The position numbers were made by a program, and so were the translations under genes. From CAZKWG01 sp964615375 (lineage in GTDB: Bacteria > Myxococcota_A > UBA796 > CAZKWG01), in NCBI GenBank assembly GCA_964615375.1, contig CAZTOW010000084.1:1-24322 (forward strand): a stretch of DNA of 24,322 bases, in the 5' to 3' direction. Below are positions 1-7,663 of this stretch, in pieces. Numbering within the stretch: position 1 is the stretch's first letter; the number at the start of each line of letters is the position of its first letter. The notes beneath the pieces were generated by a model. The model did no database searches. It was not told the origin of the DNA and saw only the letters and a list, made by a program, of their open reading frames with translations.

Positions 1-251
1 GACTTGAAGGCCCCCTCCAGCAGGGTCCAGCGCAGCGCGCGGTCTCCCGTCCGCGTGAGCTGGAGCGTGTACTCCAGCTCACGGATGAGGCGCAGCCGGA
101 AGCGCACCTCCCAGACCTCGCCCGCGTGGCGGACCACCTCCGCCGCGCTCATGTCCGGGAGGAAGCTCGGGTAGGAGGCGAAGTCCGTCAGCACGGCCAT
201 GACCTGCGCCGGGGGCGCGTCGATCTCGACCGTGTGCTGCGCGCGCGGCAC
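1..251 (-). CDS. SRPBCC/polyketide-cyclase-like protein (3' end outside window)
   Basis: The minus-strand frame reads from a GTG at 251 to the window edge (83 complete codons), so the C-terminus is missing. The visible part opens with an HTVEIDAPPAQVMAVLTDF-type strand-helix start, then a YPSFLPDM loop and alternating strands ending near an LEYTLQL...LRWTLLEG segment. This matches the N-terminal half of the SRPBCC/START-like fold (polyketide cyclase or RatA/CoQ-binding group), which binds hydrophobic ligands in a deep cavity. The start lies three bases after the stop of the M16 protease, so it is probably co-transcribed and translationally coupled with it. No good Shine-Dalgarno sequence was seen. 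The ligand cannot be deduced. Confidence 0.7.
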   Translation of the reverse strand, partial: MPRAQHTVEIDAPPAQVMAVLTDFASYPSFLPDMSAAEVVRHAGEVWEVRFRLRLIRELEYTLQLTRTGDRALRWTLLEGAFK

Positions 252-254
252 GGC

Positions 255-3239
255 TCAGTCCGAGGCCAGCCCGGCGTTCTTCTTGGCCTTCTCTGCCTCT
301 TCCTTGGCCTTGGACTTCTGGAGCTCCTTCCGCTCCTTCTCCGACAGGGTGGCCTCGTGGAGCTTCTCCCAGTCCACCACCTCGTAGGCCAGCCCGACCT
401 CCTTCAGCTGCGGCTCCGCGAGCTCCTTGGGACCCACGATCGTGATGATCTCGTGGCCCAGGCACGGCTCCATCATCTTCGGGAAGACCTCGGGGGTGAC
501 GTTGGCCAGCGTGTCGCGCCAGGTCGCGTAGAAGTCGAAGTCGAAGCCCATCTCCCGCGTGCTCGCCAGGCGGCTCCACAGCTGCGCGCCGCTGGTCCCG
601 CCGTAGACGTACTCGCGGCCGAGCGCCCAGCGCGTGCGGGCGACCTCATCGGCGTCGATCTTGCCCTTCCCGGCGCCCTCCGCCAGCGCGAGCATGGTCT
701 TTGTCGCGTAGCCCACGGCGTTGTTCTGCACGAGGCTCGTGATGCCGAAGATCGAGGTCCCGCCGGGCCAGCTCTGGGTGTAGGCGTAGGCGCCGTAGGT
801 GAGACCGCCCTCCTCGCGCAGCTTGCGGAAGGCCTGCCGCGAGACCGCGTCGCCCAGCACCTGCCGGGCGGCGTAGGTGCTCGGGTCCATCGGCGTGAGC
901 TGGCAGACCAGATCAATCTGGGTCTGGGTCGCGATCTTCTCGTCGAAGATCAGGATCTGGCGGTCCGGCCGGCTGGTGGGCGGCGCGAAGCTGGCGCGCG
1001 GGGCCTCCTGCTTCGGCGCGGTCCAGCTCTCGAACCAGGCCTTGGCGGACTCCTCCGCCTTGGCCACGTCCATGCGCCCGACGACGATGAGCTCGGTGTT
1101 GGACGGCTGGTACTTGCGCGCCACCCAGGCCTTCATCTGGTCCGGGGTGTAGGTGCGGAACGCGGCGAGGGTCTCCGGGTCCTCCCAGCGCCCCAGCGGG
1201 CTGCCCGGGAGGAGCCGCGCCATCTGGAGCCGGGTGGCCCAGGTCGCGGACTCCTCACCCGCCTTCTTCATGTCCGACTCCCAGCCGTCGATGGTGCCCT
1301 TCTTGTCGGCGAGCTCCCAGTCGAGGTCGGAGACGGTGTTGCGCAGCGAGTAGAGCAGCGCGTCCAGGTTGCCCGAGGAGCCGGACGCGATCACCCGCTC
1401 GCCGACGGCCGACGAGGACATGGACAGCGAGCCGGCGACGGCGCGCAGGTCCTCGTCCATGTGCGCCGCGTGAGAGAGCAGGCTCTCCGAGAGGCTGTCG
1501 AGGCCGTAGACGTCCGCGGTGTTGTCGCTGCCGCGCACGATGATGCCAGCGCGGATGAGCGGCGCCGTCCCGTGCGGCATGAGCGTGACCCGCATCCCGT
1601 TGGACAGGGTGAAGGTCTTGATCTTGTTCGTGTCGGGGATGACCGTGGTGCGCATGACCGCGTCGGGGGTCAGCTCCTTCGCGTCGAACACCGTGGAGTA
1701 GGCCAGCTCGGCGGTGGCGCCCTCCCAGGGCTTCTTGTCGCCGTTGGCCGCCTTGGCGTTGGCCTCACGCTTGGCGCGCTCGTTCTCGTCCATGGGCTCC
1801 ACGACCACGGAGACCATGCGATCACGGGTGAGGTACTTCTCGGCGATGGCCATCGCGCTGGCGCGGTCCATCTGCGTGAACGACTTGATGCTGTCGGCGA
1901 AGTACTGGACGCTGCCCGTGAAGTGCGCGTAGTGGGCGAGCTGCGTGGCGCGGCCCGACAGGCTGGCCACGTTGTCCAGGCCCTGGAAGAGGTAGGTCAT
2001 GTAGGAGGCGCGCGCCGAGCGGTCCGCGTAGTCCAGGAAGGGCCGCCAGACGGGATCGGTCATGAGCTGCCGGTCCCACTGCAGGTACAGCGAGTCCGCG
2101 ACCTTGGAGACCAGCTTGTCGCCCTTCAGGCCCGCCTTCGGCTCGACGTAGCAGATGACCCGCGAGGCGAACTGGTTCGCGTCCAGGAAGCAGCCCAGGC
2201 CCGTGATGGACTGGTCGCGCTTGGTGTACTCCCAGGAGGGGACCAGGGTGCGGTAGATGTAGTTGGGGAGCAGGTTCGCCGCCATCTCCATAGCCGGCTC
2301 ATCCGAGCAGTAGCCGCCCGGCACGCTCCAGGCGACGACCACCGTCTCCTTGTCGACCGGGCCCTTGACCCGGCGGGTGGTGCGGTCCACCGGCGGCGGG
2401 GGCTCGGCGCGGGTGGAGCAGTCCACGCGGGACTTCGGCTCCTTCAGCACCAGCTCCGCGGTCGGGTTCTTCGGGTCCACCAGCAGCTTGTCCTCGAGGC
2501 CCGCGAACGCCTGCTGGATGATCTCGCCGCTCTTGTTGAGGTCGATGTCACCCACCACGACGATCGTGGAGTTCTCGGCGGTGTAGTTCGTCTTGACGAA
2601 GTCGCGCACCGACTGGATGTCGATGTTGGACAGCGTCTCGTGCGTGCCGATGGTCGTGCGGCTGTAGGGGTGACCCTTCGGGTACATCAGCGCGCCCAGA
2701 TCCTCCCAGGCGGCGCCGATGGCGGCGTTCTCGTAGCGCATGCGCAGCTCGTTGCGCACGACCTCGAGCTCGGTGCTGAGCTCCTCCTGCGTGACCTTGG
2801 CCGCGCCGTCCACGAGGCGCATGGCCTCGATGCGGAGGATGGGGATGAGCGCGTCGCGCGGAGCGACGGTGAGGTAGTCGGTCCAGTCCACCGAGGTCGA
2901 GGCGTTGATCATCGCCCCGAGCTCCTGGAGCACGTCCCAGTTCTTCGGCAGGTCGCCGTGCTTGGCCTTGAAGACCATGTGCTCGACGACGTGGGCGATG
3001 CCCTCCTTGCCGACCGGGTCCGCCTCGGAGCCGCGGTCGATGACCACGGTGACGGCGACCACCGGCTGGGTGTGATCCTCCTGGAAGATGACGCGGAGCC
3101 CGGACGGGAAATTGTAGTCCGTCATCGGGAGGTCGTAGGGCTCCAGGTTCAGCTTGAAGTCCGGCTTCGGCGCCGGTGCGGCCGCGGCCTCGCCCGAGAG
3201 CAGGACGCCGCCGAAGAGGATCGACGAGAGGAGGGTCAT
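255..3239 (-). CDS. Secreted M16 (pitrilysin-like) zinc metalloprotease, two-half
   Basis: This is a 994-residue protein. Residues 1 to about 21 form a signal peptide ending in an Ala-rich cleavage region, so it should act in the periplasm or outside. The first M16 half (about 38-260) has the inverted zinc motif HVVEH (H83, E86, H87) and a downstream glutamate in a VRNELRMRYEN context (E164), the spacing expected for the third ligand. The second half (about 540-960) begins TFTLSNGMRVTLMPHGTAP. It has LLSHA where the motif would be, so it is probably the non-catalytic partner half that helps form the chamber, as in PqqL-like and pitrilysin proteins. The C-terminal 35 residues are a charged helix. 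The ATG is preceded by AGGAG at good spacing. A TATTCT box on the minus strand at 3301-3306 is a possible -10. The substrate is unknown, presumably short extracytoplasmic peptides. Confidence 0.93.
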   Translation of the reverse strand: MTLLSSILFGGVLLSGEAAAAPAPKPDFKLNLEPYDLPMTDYNFPSGLRVIFQEDHTQPVVAVTVVIDRGSEADPVGKEGIAHVVEHMVFKAKHGDLPKNWDVLQELGAMINASTSVDWTDYLTVAPRDALIPILRIEAMRLVDGAAKVTQEELSTELEVVRNELRMRYENAAIGAAWEDLGALMYPKGHPYSRTTIGTHETLSNIDIQSVRDFVKTNYTAENSTIVVVGDIDLNKSGEIIQQAFAGLEDKLLVDPKNPTAELVLKEPKSRVDCSTRAEPPPPVDRTTRRVKGPVDKETVVVAWSVPGGYCSDEPAMEMAANLLPNYIYRTLVPSWEYTKRDQSITGLGCFLDANQFASRVICYVEPKAGLKGDKLVSKVADSLYLQWDRQLMTDPVWRPFLDYADRSARASYMTYLFQGLDNVASLSGRATQLAHYAHFTGSVQYFADSIKSFTQMDRASAMAIAEKYLTRDRMVSVVVEPMDENERAKREANAKAANGDKKPWEGATAELAYSTVFDAKELTPDAVMRTTVIPDTNKIKTFTLSNGMRVTLMPHGTAPLIRAGIIVRGSDNTADVYGLDSLSESLLSHAAHMDEDLRAVAGSLSMSSSAVGERVIASGSSGNLDALLYSLRNTVSDLDWELADKKGTIDGWESDMKKAGEESATWATRLQMARLLPGSPLGRWEDPETLAAFRTYTPDQMKAWVARKYQPSNTELIVVGRMDVAKAEESAKAWFESWTAPKQEAPRASFAPPTSRPDRQILIFDEKIATQTQIDLVCQLTPMDPSTYAARQVLGDAVSRQAFRKLREEGGLTYGAYAYTQSWPGGTSIFGITSLVQNNAVGYATKTMLALAEGAGKGKIDADEVARTRWALGREYVYGGTSGAQLWSRLASTREMGFDFDFYATWRDTLANVTPEVFPKMMEPCLGHEIITIVGPKELAEPQLKEVGLAYEVVDWEKLHEATLSEKERKELQKSKAKEEAEKAKKNAGLASD

Positions 3240-3371
3240 CAGAGCTCCTGTTCCAGATGGACCATGCAGGTGCCGCCCGACGAAGAGCGGTTAACGCACG
3301 AGAATAGTAACGCTACCCCGCCCCGGGCATTCCATCCAGCCCCTGCGCGGGATCGCGCCGCCCGAAACGCA

Positions 3372-3397
3372 GCGAGGGGGGCCTGGGCCCCCCTCGC
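3372..3397 (-). terminator. GC-rich hairpin downstream of tRNA-Ala
   Basis: A perfect 10-bp stem (GCGAGGGGGG with its complement) encloses a six-base loop. It lies 22 bases past the tRNA 3' end and before the protease gene on the same strand. It is followed on the minus strand only by a weak GTTT run, so it may be a Rho-independent terminator with a poor U tract or a 3'-end stabilising hairpin. Confidence 0.55.
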
Positions 3398-3419
3398 GCT
3401 TGGATCATCTCGTCTGAAG

Positions 3420-3495
3420 TGGTGGAGCTGAGGGGACTTGAACCCCTGACCCCCAGAATGCCATTCTGATGCTCTCCCAACTGAGCTACAGCCCC
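3420..3495 (-). tRNA. tRNA-Ala (anticodon GGC)
   Basis: The cloverleaf folds completely. The acceptor stem is GGGGCTG/CAGCTCC with one G-U pair, the D stem is GCTC/GAGC, the anticodon stem is TCAGA/TCTGG with one terminal G-U wobble, and the T stem is AGGGG/CCCCT with loop TTCAAAT. The seven-base anticodon loop is ATGGCAT, giving anticodon GGC, which reads alanine GCC codons. A73 and an encoded CCA are present. Positions 32 and 38 form an A-T pair; from memory, this is a known feature of bacterial tRNA-Ala(GGC) that tunes decoding. GCC is clearly a favoured codon in these GC-rich genes. It stands alone and is not part of an rRNA operon within the window. Confidence 0.97.
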
Positions 3496-3499
3496 AGAC

Positions 3500-3517
3500 G
3501 CCCGGTTTGAGCCGGGC
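3500..3517 (-). other. Small hairpin in tRNA leader
   Basis: A 6-bp inverted repeat (GCCCGG/CCGGGC) with a six-base loop sits five bases upstream of the mature 5' end of tRNA-Ala. It would be part of the precursor and could help define the leader removed by RNase P. Its function is not demonstrated. Confidence 0.35.
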
Positions 3518-3610
3518 ATCCGCGCCCGCTCACCCGTCGGTTGGAGCCCGTCGGGGTCTCCCCCGGGAGGCTCGCAAGGCTCGCACAGGTGCGCGACGCG
3601 AACGCCCAGC

Positions 3611-3639
3611 CATATATAGCCCTGCTCGGGAATCGGCAA
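3611..3639 (-). promoter_or_regulatory. Candidate promoter for tRNA-Ala
   Basis: On the minus strand a TTGCCG box (3639 to 3634) is followed by TATATATG, giving a -10 of TATATA at 15 bp spacing or TATATG at 17 bp. This is one of the few AT-rich spots in the region. It lies between the upstream coiled-coil gene and the tRNA, so the tRNA leader would be a little over 100 bases. Confidence 0.5.
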
Positions 3640-3646
3640 GCCTTCG

Positions 3647-4057
3647 TCAGCCGGAGGACTCAGCCTCGGGGTCGGGCGTGATGCCGGCGAGCGACATCTC
3701 TGCCTCAACCTGGGCGATCTTCTTGTCGATCTCGGCGATCCGCTCCACGCCGCGCCGGATGCCGGGGTGCTCGATCTCCCCCGCCTCGATGAGCGAGCGC
3801 GCCTCGCGGCCGAGCTTCAGGTACATCGTGTCGCGGTCCTTGCGGAGCTGGCGCAGGTCCAGGCGCACCCGGGTCGTGGAGGCGGCGCGCTCCAGCTCCC
3901 GGCGCCCGCGGTCGAAGAGGGCGCCCAGGAGCACCCCCATGGTGCCTCTGGCCTGCCCCCTGGGCTCCTCGCGGGGGGGGCTCGCGGCCTCCTCGGCGGG
4001 GGCCTCGTGCCCCTCTTCATGCGGATCCGTAGGGTTCTTCGTGCTCTTCTCGGACAT
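3647..4057 (-). CDS. Hypothetical coiled-coil protein, 136 aa
   Basis: I do not recognise a named family. The ATG at 4057 is chosen because GGGGAGG lies a few bases upstream; an in-frame ATG seven codons earlier lacks such a site. The first 45 residues are polar, Glu/Pro-rich and probably disordered. Residues about 48-115 are predicted helical with heptad character (for example LRQLRKDRDTMYLKLGREA, then IAEIDKKIAQVEAEM). A short GVLLGALFDRGRREL segment could be amphipathic. The protein is cytoplasmic with no signal peptide. It is divergent from the NmrA-like gene, with only 81 bp between the starts, and lies upstream of tRNA-Ala on the same strand. Similar small coiled-coil proteins are common next to housekeeping genes in myxobacteria, but no role can be assigned. 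Confidence 0.7.
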   Translation of the reverse strand: MSEKSTKNPTDPHEEGHEAPAEEAASPPREEPRGQARGTMGVLLGALFDRGRRELERAASTTRVRLDLRQLRKDRDTMYLKLGREARSLIEAGEIEHPGIRRGVERIAEIDKKIAQVEAEMSLAGITPDPEAESSG

Positions 4058-4138
4058 GGGCCCTCCCCAGCAGGACAACTGGACCTGAGACGGCTACCTT
4101 CCCTACCGCGCTTCTGCAAGCGCCAAGGAGCCCGCCTC

Positions 4139-5140
4139 ATGATCCTGGTCAGCGGCGCCACCGGACGGGTCGGCAGTCAGGTGGTTCGCACCCTCCGCAG
4201 GCTCAACCTGGACGTGCGCGCCCTCGTGCGCAAGGGCAGCGAGTATTTCTGGCTCAATGACACAGGTTGTCGCTACTTCTTCGGCGACCTGCGCGACCCC
4301 CACAGCCTCGCGCGGGCCACCCGCGACGTGCGCTGGCTGGTCCTGTGCGCGAACGTGGGGCTGGAGCAGCGCGACAACAACCACGACGTGGTGACGGTGC
4401 ACGGGACCGAGGCCCTGCTGGCCGCGGCGCGGGCGAACGGCGTCGAGCGCGTGGTGCTGGTCTCCTGCCTGGGGGTGGAGCGGCCGGACCGCGGGGTGGT
4501 CTTCGCCGCGCGGCGCCGGGCGGAGGAGCACGTCCTGGCCTCGGGCCTGGACTACACGATCCTGCGCGCCAGCGTGCACGAGGGTCCCTTCCTCGAGCTG
4601 GCCATGCGGGCGAAGGAGGGCAGGGCGCTCGCGCTGCCGGGCGCGGGGGAGAACCAGCTCAACCCGCTGGCCGCCGTGGACATCGGGCGCATGGCCGCGG
4701 CGAGCCTGGACCTGGCCGCCGCGAAGAACCAGATCCTCGAGCTCGGGGGCGAGCCCCGCTCGGCGCGGGCCTGCTACGAGCTCGCCTGCGAGGCCCTGGG
4801 GGTCGAGCCCACGGCGCGCGCGCTCCCCCGCCCGGCCCTGGCCCTGGGCACCCGGCTCGGGCGGCCCGTGCGGCGATTCGCCAACCGGCTCGCCGAGCTC
4901 TCGGTCTGGTTCAACGAGGATCTCAGCGCCGATCCGGGCCTCGCCTCGCGCCTCTTCGGCCTGAGGCTCACGCCGCTCGGGGAGGCGATGGCGCAGAGCG
5001 GGGACTGGATGCTGAAGATGCGCGACCCCGAGGAGCGGGAGAAGCTCATCGTCCATCGCCAGTTCTACGCGACCATCTACGAGCCGGGCACCGCGCCCCT
5101 CTCCGAGCTGGCCGCCGGCCCGGCCCCGCGTCAGGACTGA
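4139..5140 (+). CDS. NmrA-like/atypical SDR NAD(P)-binding protein
   Basis: This is a 333-residue protein with a clear start: AAGGAG at 4125-4130 is eight bases before the ATG. The N-terminus MILVSGATGRVGSQVV is a Rossmann beta-alpha unit with the GxxGxxG dinucleotide motif (G6, G9, G12). R29 and nearby basic residues after the second strand suggest NADP(H) preference. YFFGDLRDPHSLARA, GTEALLAAARANGVERVVLVS and YTILRASVHEGPF correspond to the strand-helix units of NmrA/atypical short-chain dehydrogenases. No YxxxK catalytic pair is visible, as is usual for NmrA-type sensors and some isoflavone-reductase-like enzymes. The last 90 residues are a C-terminal helical region. Its final 10 bases overlap the convergent thioredoxin-like gene. 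It could be a redox-sensing regulator or an epimerase/reductase; the substrate is unknown. Confidence 0.85.
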   Translation: MILVSGATGRVGSQVVRTLRRLNLDVRALVRKGSEYFWLNDTGCRYFFGDLRDPHSLARATRDVRWLVLCANVGLEQRDNNHDVVTVHGTEALLAAARANGVERVVLVSCLGVERPDRGVVFAARRRAEEHVLASGLDYTILRASVHEGPFLELAMRAKEGRALALPGAGENQLNPLAAVDIGRMAAASLDLAAAKNQILELGGEPRSARACYELACEALGVEPTARALPRPALALGTRLGRPVRRFANRLAELSVWFNEDLSADPGLASRLFGLRLTPLGEAMAQSGDWMLKMRDPEEREKLIVHRQFYATIYEPGTAPLSELAAGPAPRQD

Positions 5141-5763
5141 GCGAGCCCCTCGATCAGCCGCACGAGCTCGGCCCCGCTCTCCTCGGTGAGCGCGCCCTCG
5201 GCTCGCCAGAGGACGCTCCCGTCCGGGGCGATCACCCAGGTCTGGGGGATCTTCTGCCAGCGGATGCCCAGGGCCTCGAAGAAGCGCTCGGGCGGGTCGG
5301 TCACCAGCAGCGAGGGGAAGCGCACGGCGCGCACGCTGGCGAAGTCCGCGACCCGCTCGGCGAGCTGAGGGAGGGGACGGTCGTCGTCGAAGCGCTCCCA
5401 GGAGATGCCCAGGAAGTCCGCCCGGTCCTCGAGCTGCAGGTGCAGGGCCACGAGCAGGGGGATCTCCTCCACGCAGGGGTCACACCAGGTCGCCCAGTGG
5501 TTCACCACGCGCAGGCGCCGACCGGGCCCGAGGGCGGCGCGGAGCTCGGCGAGGCTGGCGGGCCGGGCCTCCTCGGGGAAGCTGCTGGCCTGGGGCGCGG
5601 GGGCGCTGGCGAGGGCAGGGCTCGCCGGCGGGGGCGGCGAGGCCGAGGGGCGTGAAGCGGGCGGGGGAGCTCGGGGCGGGGGGGCGGCCCGAGGTGGGGC
5701 GGGCTCGGCCGGCTCCCGGAGTCGATCGACGACCTTCTTTCCCAGCGTTCGCAGCAGGCCCAC
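5131..5763 (-). CDS. Thioredoxin/TlpA-like disulfide reductase with Pro-rich linker
   Basis: The C-terminal domain (about residues 70-210) is a thioredoxin fold of the TlpA/redoxin type. It has RVVNHWATWCDPCVEEIPLL with the CxxC pair C94/C97, then a central strand with FLGISWERFDDD and a cis-proline strand KIPQTWVIAPDG. Residues 19-60 are an Ala/Pro linker. The N-terminus LLRTLGKKVVDRL is amphipathic and not a convincing signal peptide, so location is uncertain. I prefer the GTG at 5763 because a GGGAGGGG run precedes it. An in-frame ATG at 5853 would overlap the start of the divergent DUF3105 gene and add about 30 low-information residues. It is convergent with, and overlaps by 10 bases, the NmrA-like gene. 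Likely role: thiol-disulfide exchange. Confidence 0.85.
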   Translation of the reverse strand: MGLLRTLGKKVVDRLREPAEPAPPRAAPPPRAPPPASRPSASPPPPASPALASAPAPQASSFPEEARPASLAELRAALGPGRRLRVVNHWATWCDPCVEEIPLLVALHLQLEDRADFLGISWERFDDDRPLPQLAERVADFASVRAVRFPSLLVTDPPERFFEALGIRWQKIPQTWVIAPDGSVLWRAEGALTEESGAELVRLIEGLAQS

Positions 5764-5828
5764 GACCCCTCCCAGCAGTGCCCGATCGCTACCCCGTCCT
5801 GGCCCGCGCACAAGGGCGTGGACCGAGC

Positions 5829-5834
5829 TAATCT
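5829..5834 (+). promoter_or_regulatory. Candidate -10 box (TAATCT)
   Basis: TAATCT lies exactly 17 bases before the ATG of the DUF3105 lipoprotein gene, with the Shine-Dalgarno sequence in between. The same spacing and a similar hexamer occur before two other lipoprotein genes in this window (14876 and 21345). No convincing -35 is seen. Confidence 0.4.
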
Positions 5835-5851
5835 GAGGTAAGGGAGGAGTC

Positions 5852-6382
5852 ATGGTGCTGCTTCTGGCGCTGGCATGCACAGGCGGGGGCCCGGAGACGG
5901 GGGACGAGGGCATGGGGCTCCTGGACTCGTCCACCTCCTGCGATCTGTGCAGCGGGGGCTGCGTCGAGCACGAGGAGCCGACCACCGCCGAGCACGTCGA
6001 GGGGGACTTGGTCTACGCGGATCCGCCGCCCATGGGCGGGAACCACAACGCCTGCTGGGCCTCCTGGGGGGTCCACACCGACGAGGTCGCGGACGAGAAC
6101 TGGGTCCATAACCTGGAGCACGGCGGCGTGGTGCTGCTCTACAACTGCCCGGAGGGCTGTGAGCCGGAGGTGGCGGAGATGGCCGCCTTCGTCACGGCCA
6201 AGGGCAACCGCGCGCTGCTGTCGCCCTACGCCGCCCTGCCCACGAAGTTCGCCGCCGTCTCCTGGGGCTGGCGCCTGCTCCAGGACTGCCTGGACATGGA
6301 CGCGGTCCAGACCTTCTACACGAACCACGTCGACGAGGGCCCCGAGCTGTCCAGCTCCGCGCCGTCGGACGGCTGCATGTGA
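5852..6382 (+). CDS. DUF3105-family lipoprotein
   Basis: The start ATG follows GGGAGGAG at ideal distance. The very short signal peptide MVLLLALAC ends in a lipobox with C9 as the lipidated residue. Residues 10-45 are an acidic, Cys-containing tether (CDLCSGGC). Residues about 50-160 match DUF3105: DLVYADPPPMGGNHNACW, then WGVHTDEV and the family hallmark VHNLEHGGVVLLYNC (H86, E89 and H90 are likely metal-binding or structural). The biochemical role of DUF3105 is not established; members are secreted or membrane-anchored. Eight cysteines besides the lipidated one suggest disulfides or metal binding. It is divergent from the thioredoxin-like gene, which might serve its cysteines, but that is inference. 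The gene ends three bases before the convergent DUF1444-like gene. Confidence 0.88.
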   Translation: MVLLLALACTGGGPETGDEGMGLLDSSTSCDLCSGGCVEHEEPTTAEHVEGDLVYADPPPMGGNHNACWASWGVHTDEVADENWVHNLEHGGVVLLYNCPEGCEPEVAEMAAFVTAKGNRALLSPYAALPTKFAAVSWGWRLLQDCLDMDAVQTFYTNHVDEGPELSSSAPSDGCM

Positions 6383-6385
6383 GCC

Positions 6386-7033
6386 TCAGGGTTTCTCCAG
6401 GCTCCCCGCCTTGACCGCCGATCCCCACACGGCCCAGCGCCCCTCCTTCCAGTGGTAGACGAGGGGGGAGACGCGCTGGGGGCCGGCGTCGTACATGCGC
6501 CGCACGGCCACGGCCATCACCTTGTCCAGCTCGGGGTCGCCGGGGAGCCAGAACAGGAGCGCGCCCTGCACGGGCACGGCCACGACGGGCTCACCCCCGG
6601 CGATGGCGGCCAGACGCTCGGGGTAGAGCAGGCCGGCGGCGTCGAGCCCATCGGCCTCAGCGCTCACCCAGTAGCGGCCGCTCATGCCCTCGATGCTGGC
6701 TTCCGCGGGGCGCCCCTGCCCGAAGCCGGCCACCGCCGCTTCCTTCGCCCGCGCCTGCAGGGCCGGGGCGTCCAGGCCCCAGCTGGCGGCGTCGGTCTGG
6801 GTGACGTAGTCCAGCTCGCCGCTCGCGCCCTTCACGAGGCAGACGGAGAGCTGCTCGGCCAGGAGCTCACAGAGGATCTGCGCGTCGCCGCCCTTCTTCC
6901 CCGCGTCCTCCGCCGCGACCCGCCAGCGCGAGGCGGCGTCGGCGGGGGCCGCCATGGGCCGGAGCTCGGGCGGCGGGCTCACCTTGGGGCGACCCGCCGC
7001 GGCCAGGCTCAGGAGGGAGAGCAGGGCGAACAC
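6386..7033 (-). CDS. Secreted DUF1444 (YtpQ-like) protein
   Basis: This 215-residue protein starts at a GTG (cac at 7031-7033 on the plus strand) with GAGG just upstream. MFALLSLLSLAAAG is a short signal peptide. Residues 70-210 show the DUF1444 pattern: an LDAAGLLYPERLAAIAGGE segment, the VVAVPVQGALLFWLPGD strand pair, then a helix ending in SPLVYHWKEGRWAVWGS. Cytoplasmic DUF1444 proteins have no known enzymatic activity; a secreted version is less usual. The start lies four bases downstream of the stop of the cyclic-nucleotide-binding gene, so the two form an operon. The family call rests on pattern recall, not on a profile search. Confidence 0.65.
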   Translation of the reverse strand: MFALLSLLSLAAAGRPKVSPPPELRPMAAPADAASRWRVAAEDAGKKGGDAQILCELLAEQLSVCLVKGASGELDYVTQTDAASWGLDAPALQARAKEAAVAGFGQGRPAEASIEGMSGRYWVSAEADGLDAAGLLYPERLAAIAGGEPVVAVPVQGALLFWLPGDPELDKVMAVAVRRMYDAGPQRVSPLVYHWKEGRWAVWGSAVKAGSLEKP

Positions 7034-7037
7034 AGCC

Positions 7038-7580
7038 TCACTCGGAGACGGTGTAGGTGTCGAGCAGATCCCCCAGGTGGTGGCGGAGCGCCGGGCGCTC
7101 CTGGCCCTCGCCCTCGATGGCCTCGCTGACGCGCTGCGTGAGGTTGCGCTGGCGCTCGCAGAGCACGCGGGCCATCTGATAAACCAGCTTGTAGGCCGCC
7201 AGGCTGCCCTCCTCCAGCAGGTCGTTGAAGGGCCCGCGCGGGAAGCGGAAGACCGCCACCTCGTCGCGCGCGATCACCGAGGCCGAGCGACGCGAGCCGT
7301 CCAGGATCGCCATCTCGCCGAAGCAGGCCGGCGGCTGCAGCGTGGAGAGCTGCCGCGGCGCGCCGAAGGCCGTGTCCTTCGTGACGTCGGCCTCGCCCGA
7401 GAAGAGCACGAACCAGGCGTCTCCCTCGTCACCCTCGCGGAACACGGGGTGACCGGCGCGCACGCGCTGGACCTGCATGATGCGCACCACCTCCGCGAGC
7501 TCCGTAGGATCCAGGTCGCGGAAAAGTGGCGTCTCCAGCAGAAAGTTGATGATTCCCTCTAAGGTGAGAGGCTCTTCCAT
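7038..7580 (-). CDS. Cyclic nucleotide-binding domain protein, no DNA-binding domain
   Basis: This 180-residue protein contains a single CNB (CRP-type) domain, about residues 12-140: LETPLFRDLDPTELAEVVRIM, FREGDEGDAWFVLFSGEADV and the phosphate-binding cassette FGEMAILDGSRRSASV (87-102). The cassette glutamate E89 and arginine R98 that contact the cyclic phosphate and ribose are both present, so nucleotide binding is plausible. After the domain only about 40 helical residues follow, with no helix-turn-helix, kinase or channel, so it is a stand-alone sensor. GGAG before the ATG supports the start. It is first in an operon with the DUF1444-like gene, and a TAGAGT box in the 83-bp divergent spacer could be its -10. 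Confidence 0.9.
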   Translation of the reverse strand: MEEPLTLEGIINFLLETPLFRDLDPTELAEVVRIMQVQRVRAGHPVFREGDEGDAWFVLFSGEADVTKDTAFGAPRQLSTLQPPACFGEMAILDGSRRSASVIARDEVAVFRFPRGPFNDLLEEGSLAAYKLVYQMARVLCERQRNLTQRVSEAIEGEGQERPALRHHLGDLLDTYTVSE

Positions 7581-7663
7581 GGCAGCTCCGATGAGGCTGA
7601 ACTTCGGCGTGAGGTGCGCACTCTACCAGAGATGGTGCGGCGCGATAAGCGGATCCCGCCAAC

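Noticed and set aside
126..3431. A 1101-codon open frame on the plus strand opposite the M16 protease
   Set aside because: It is a GC-driven shadow: no domain, Arg/Leu/Val-rich composition, no ribosome site, and it runs into the tRNA gene. The minus-strand protease has intact motifs.
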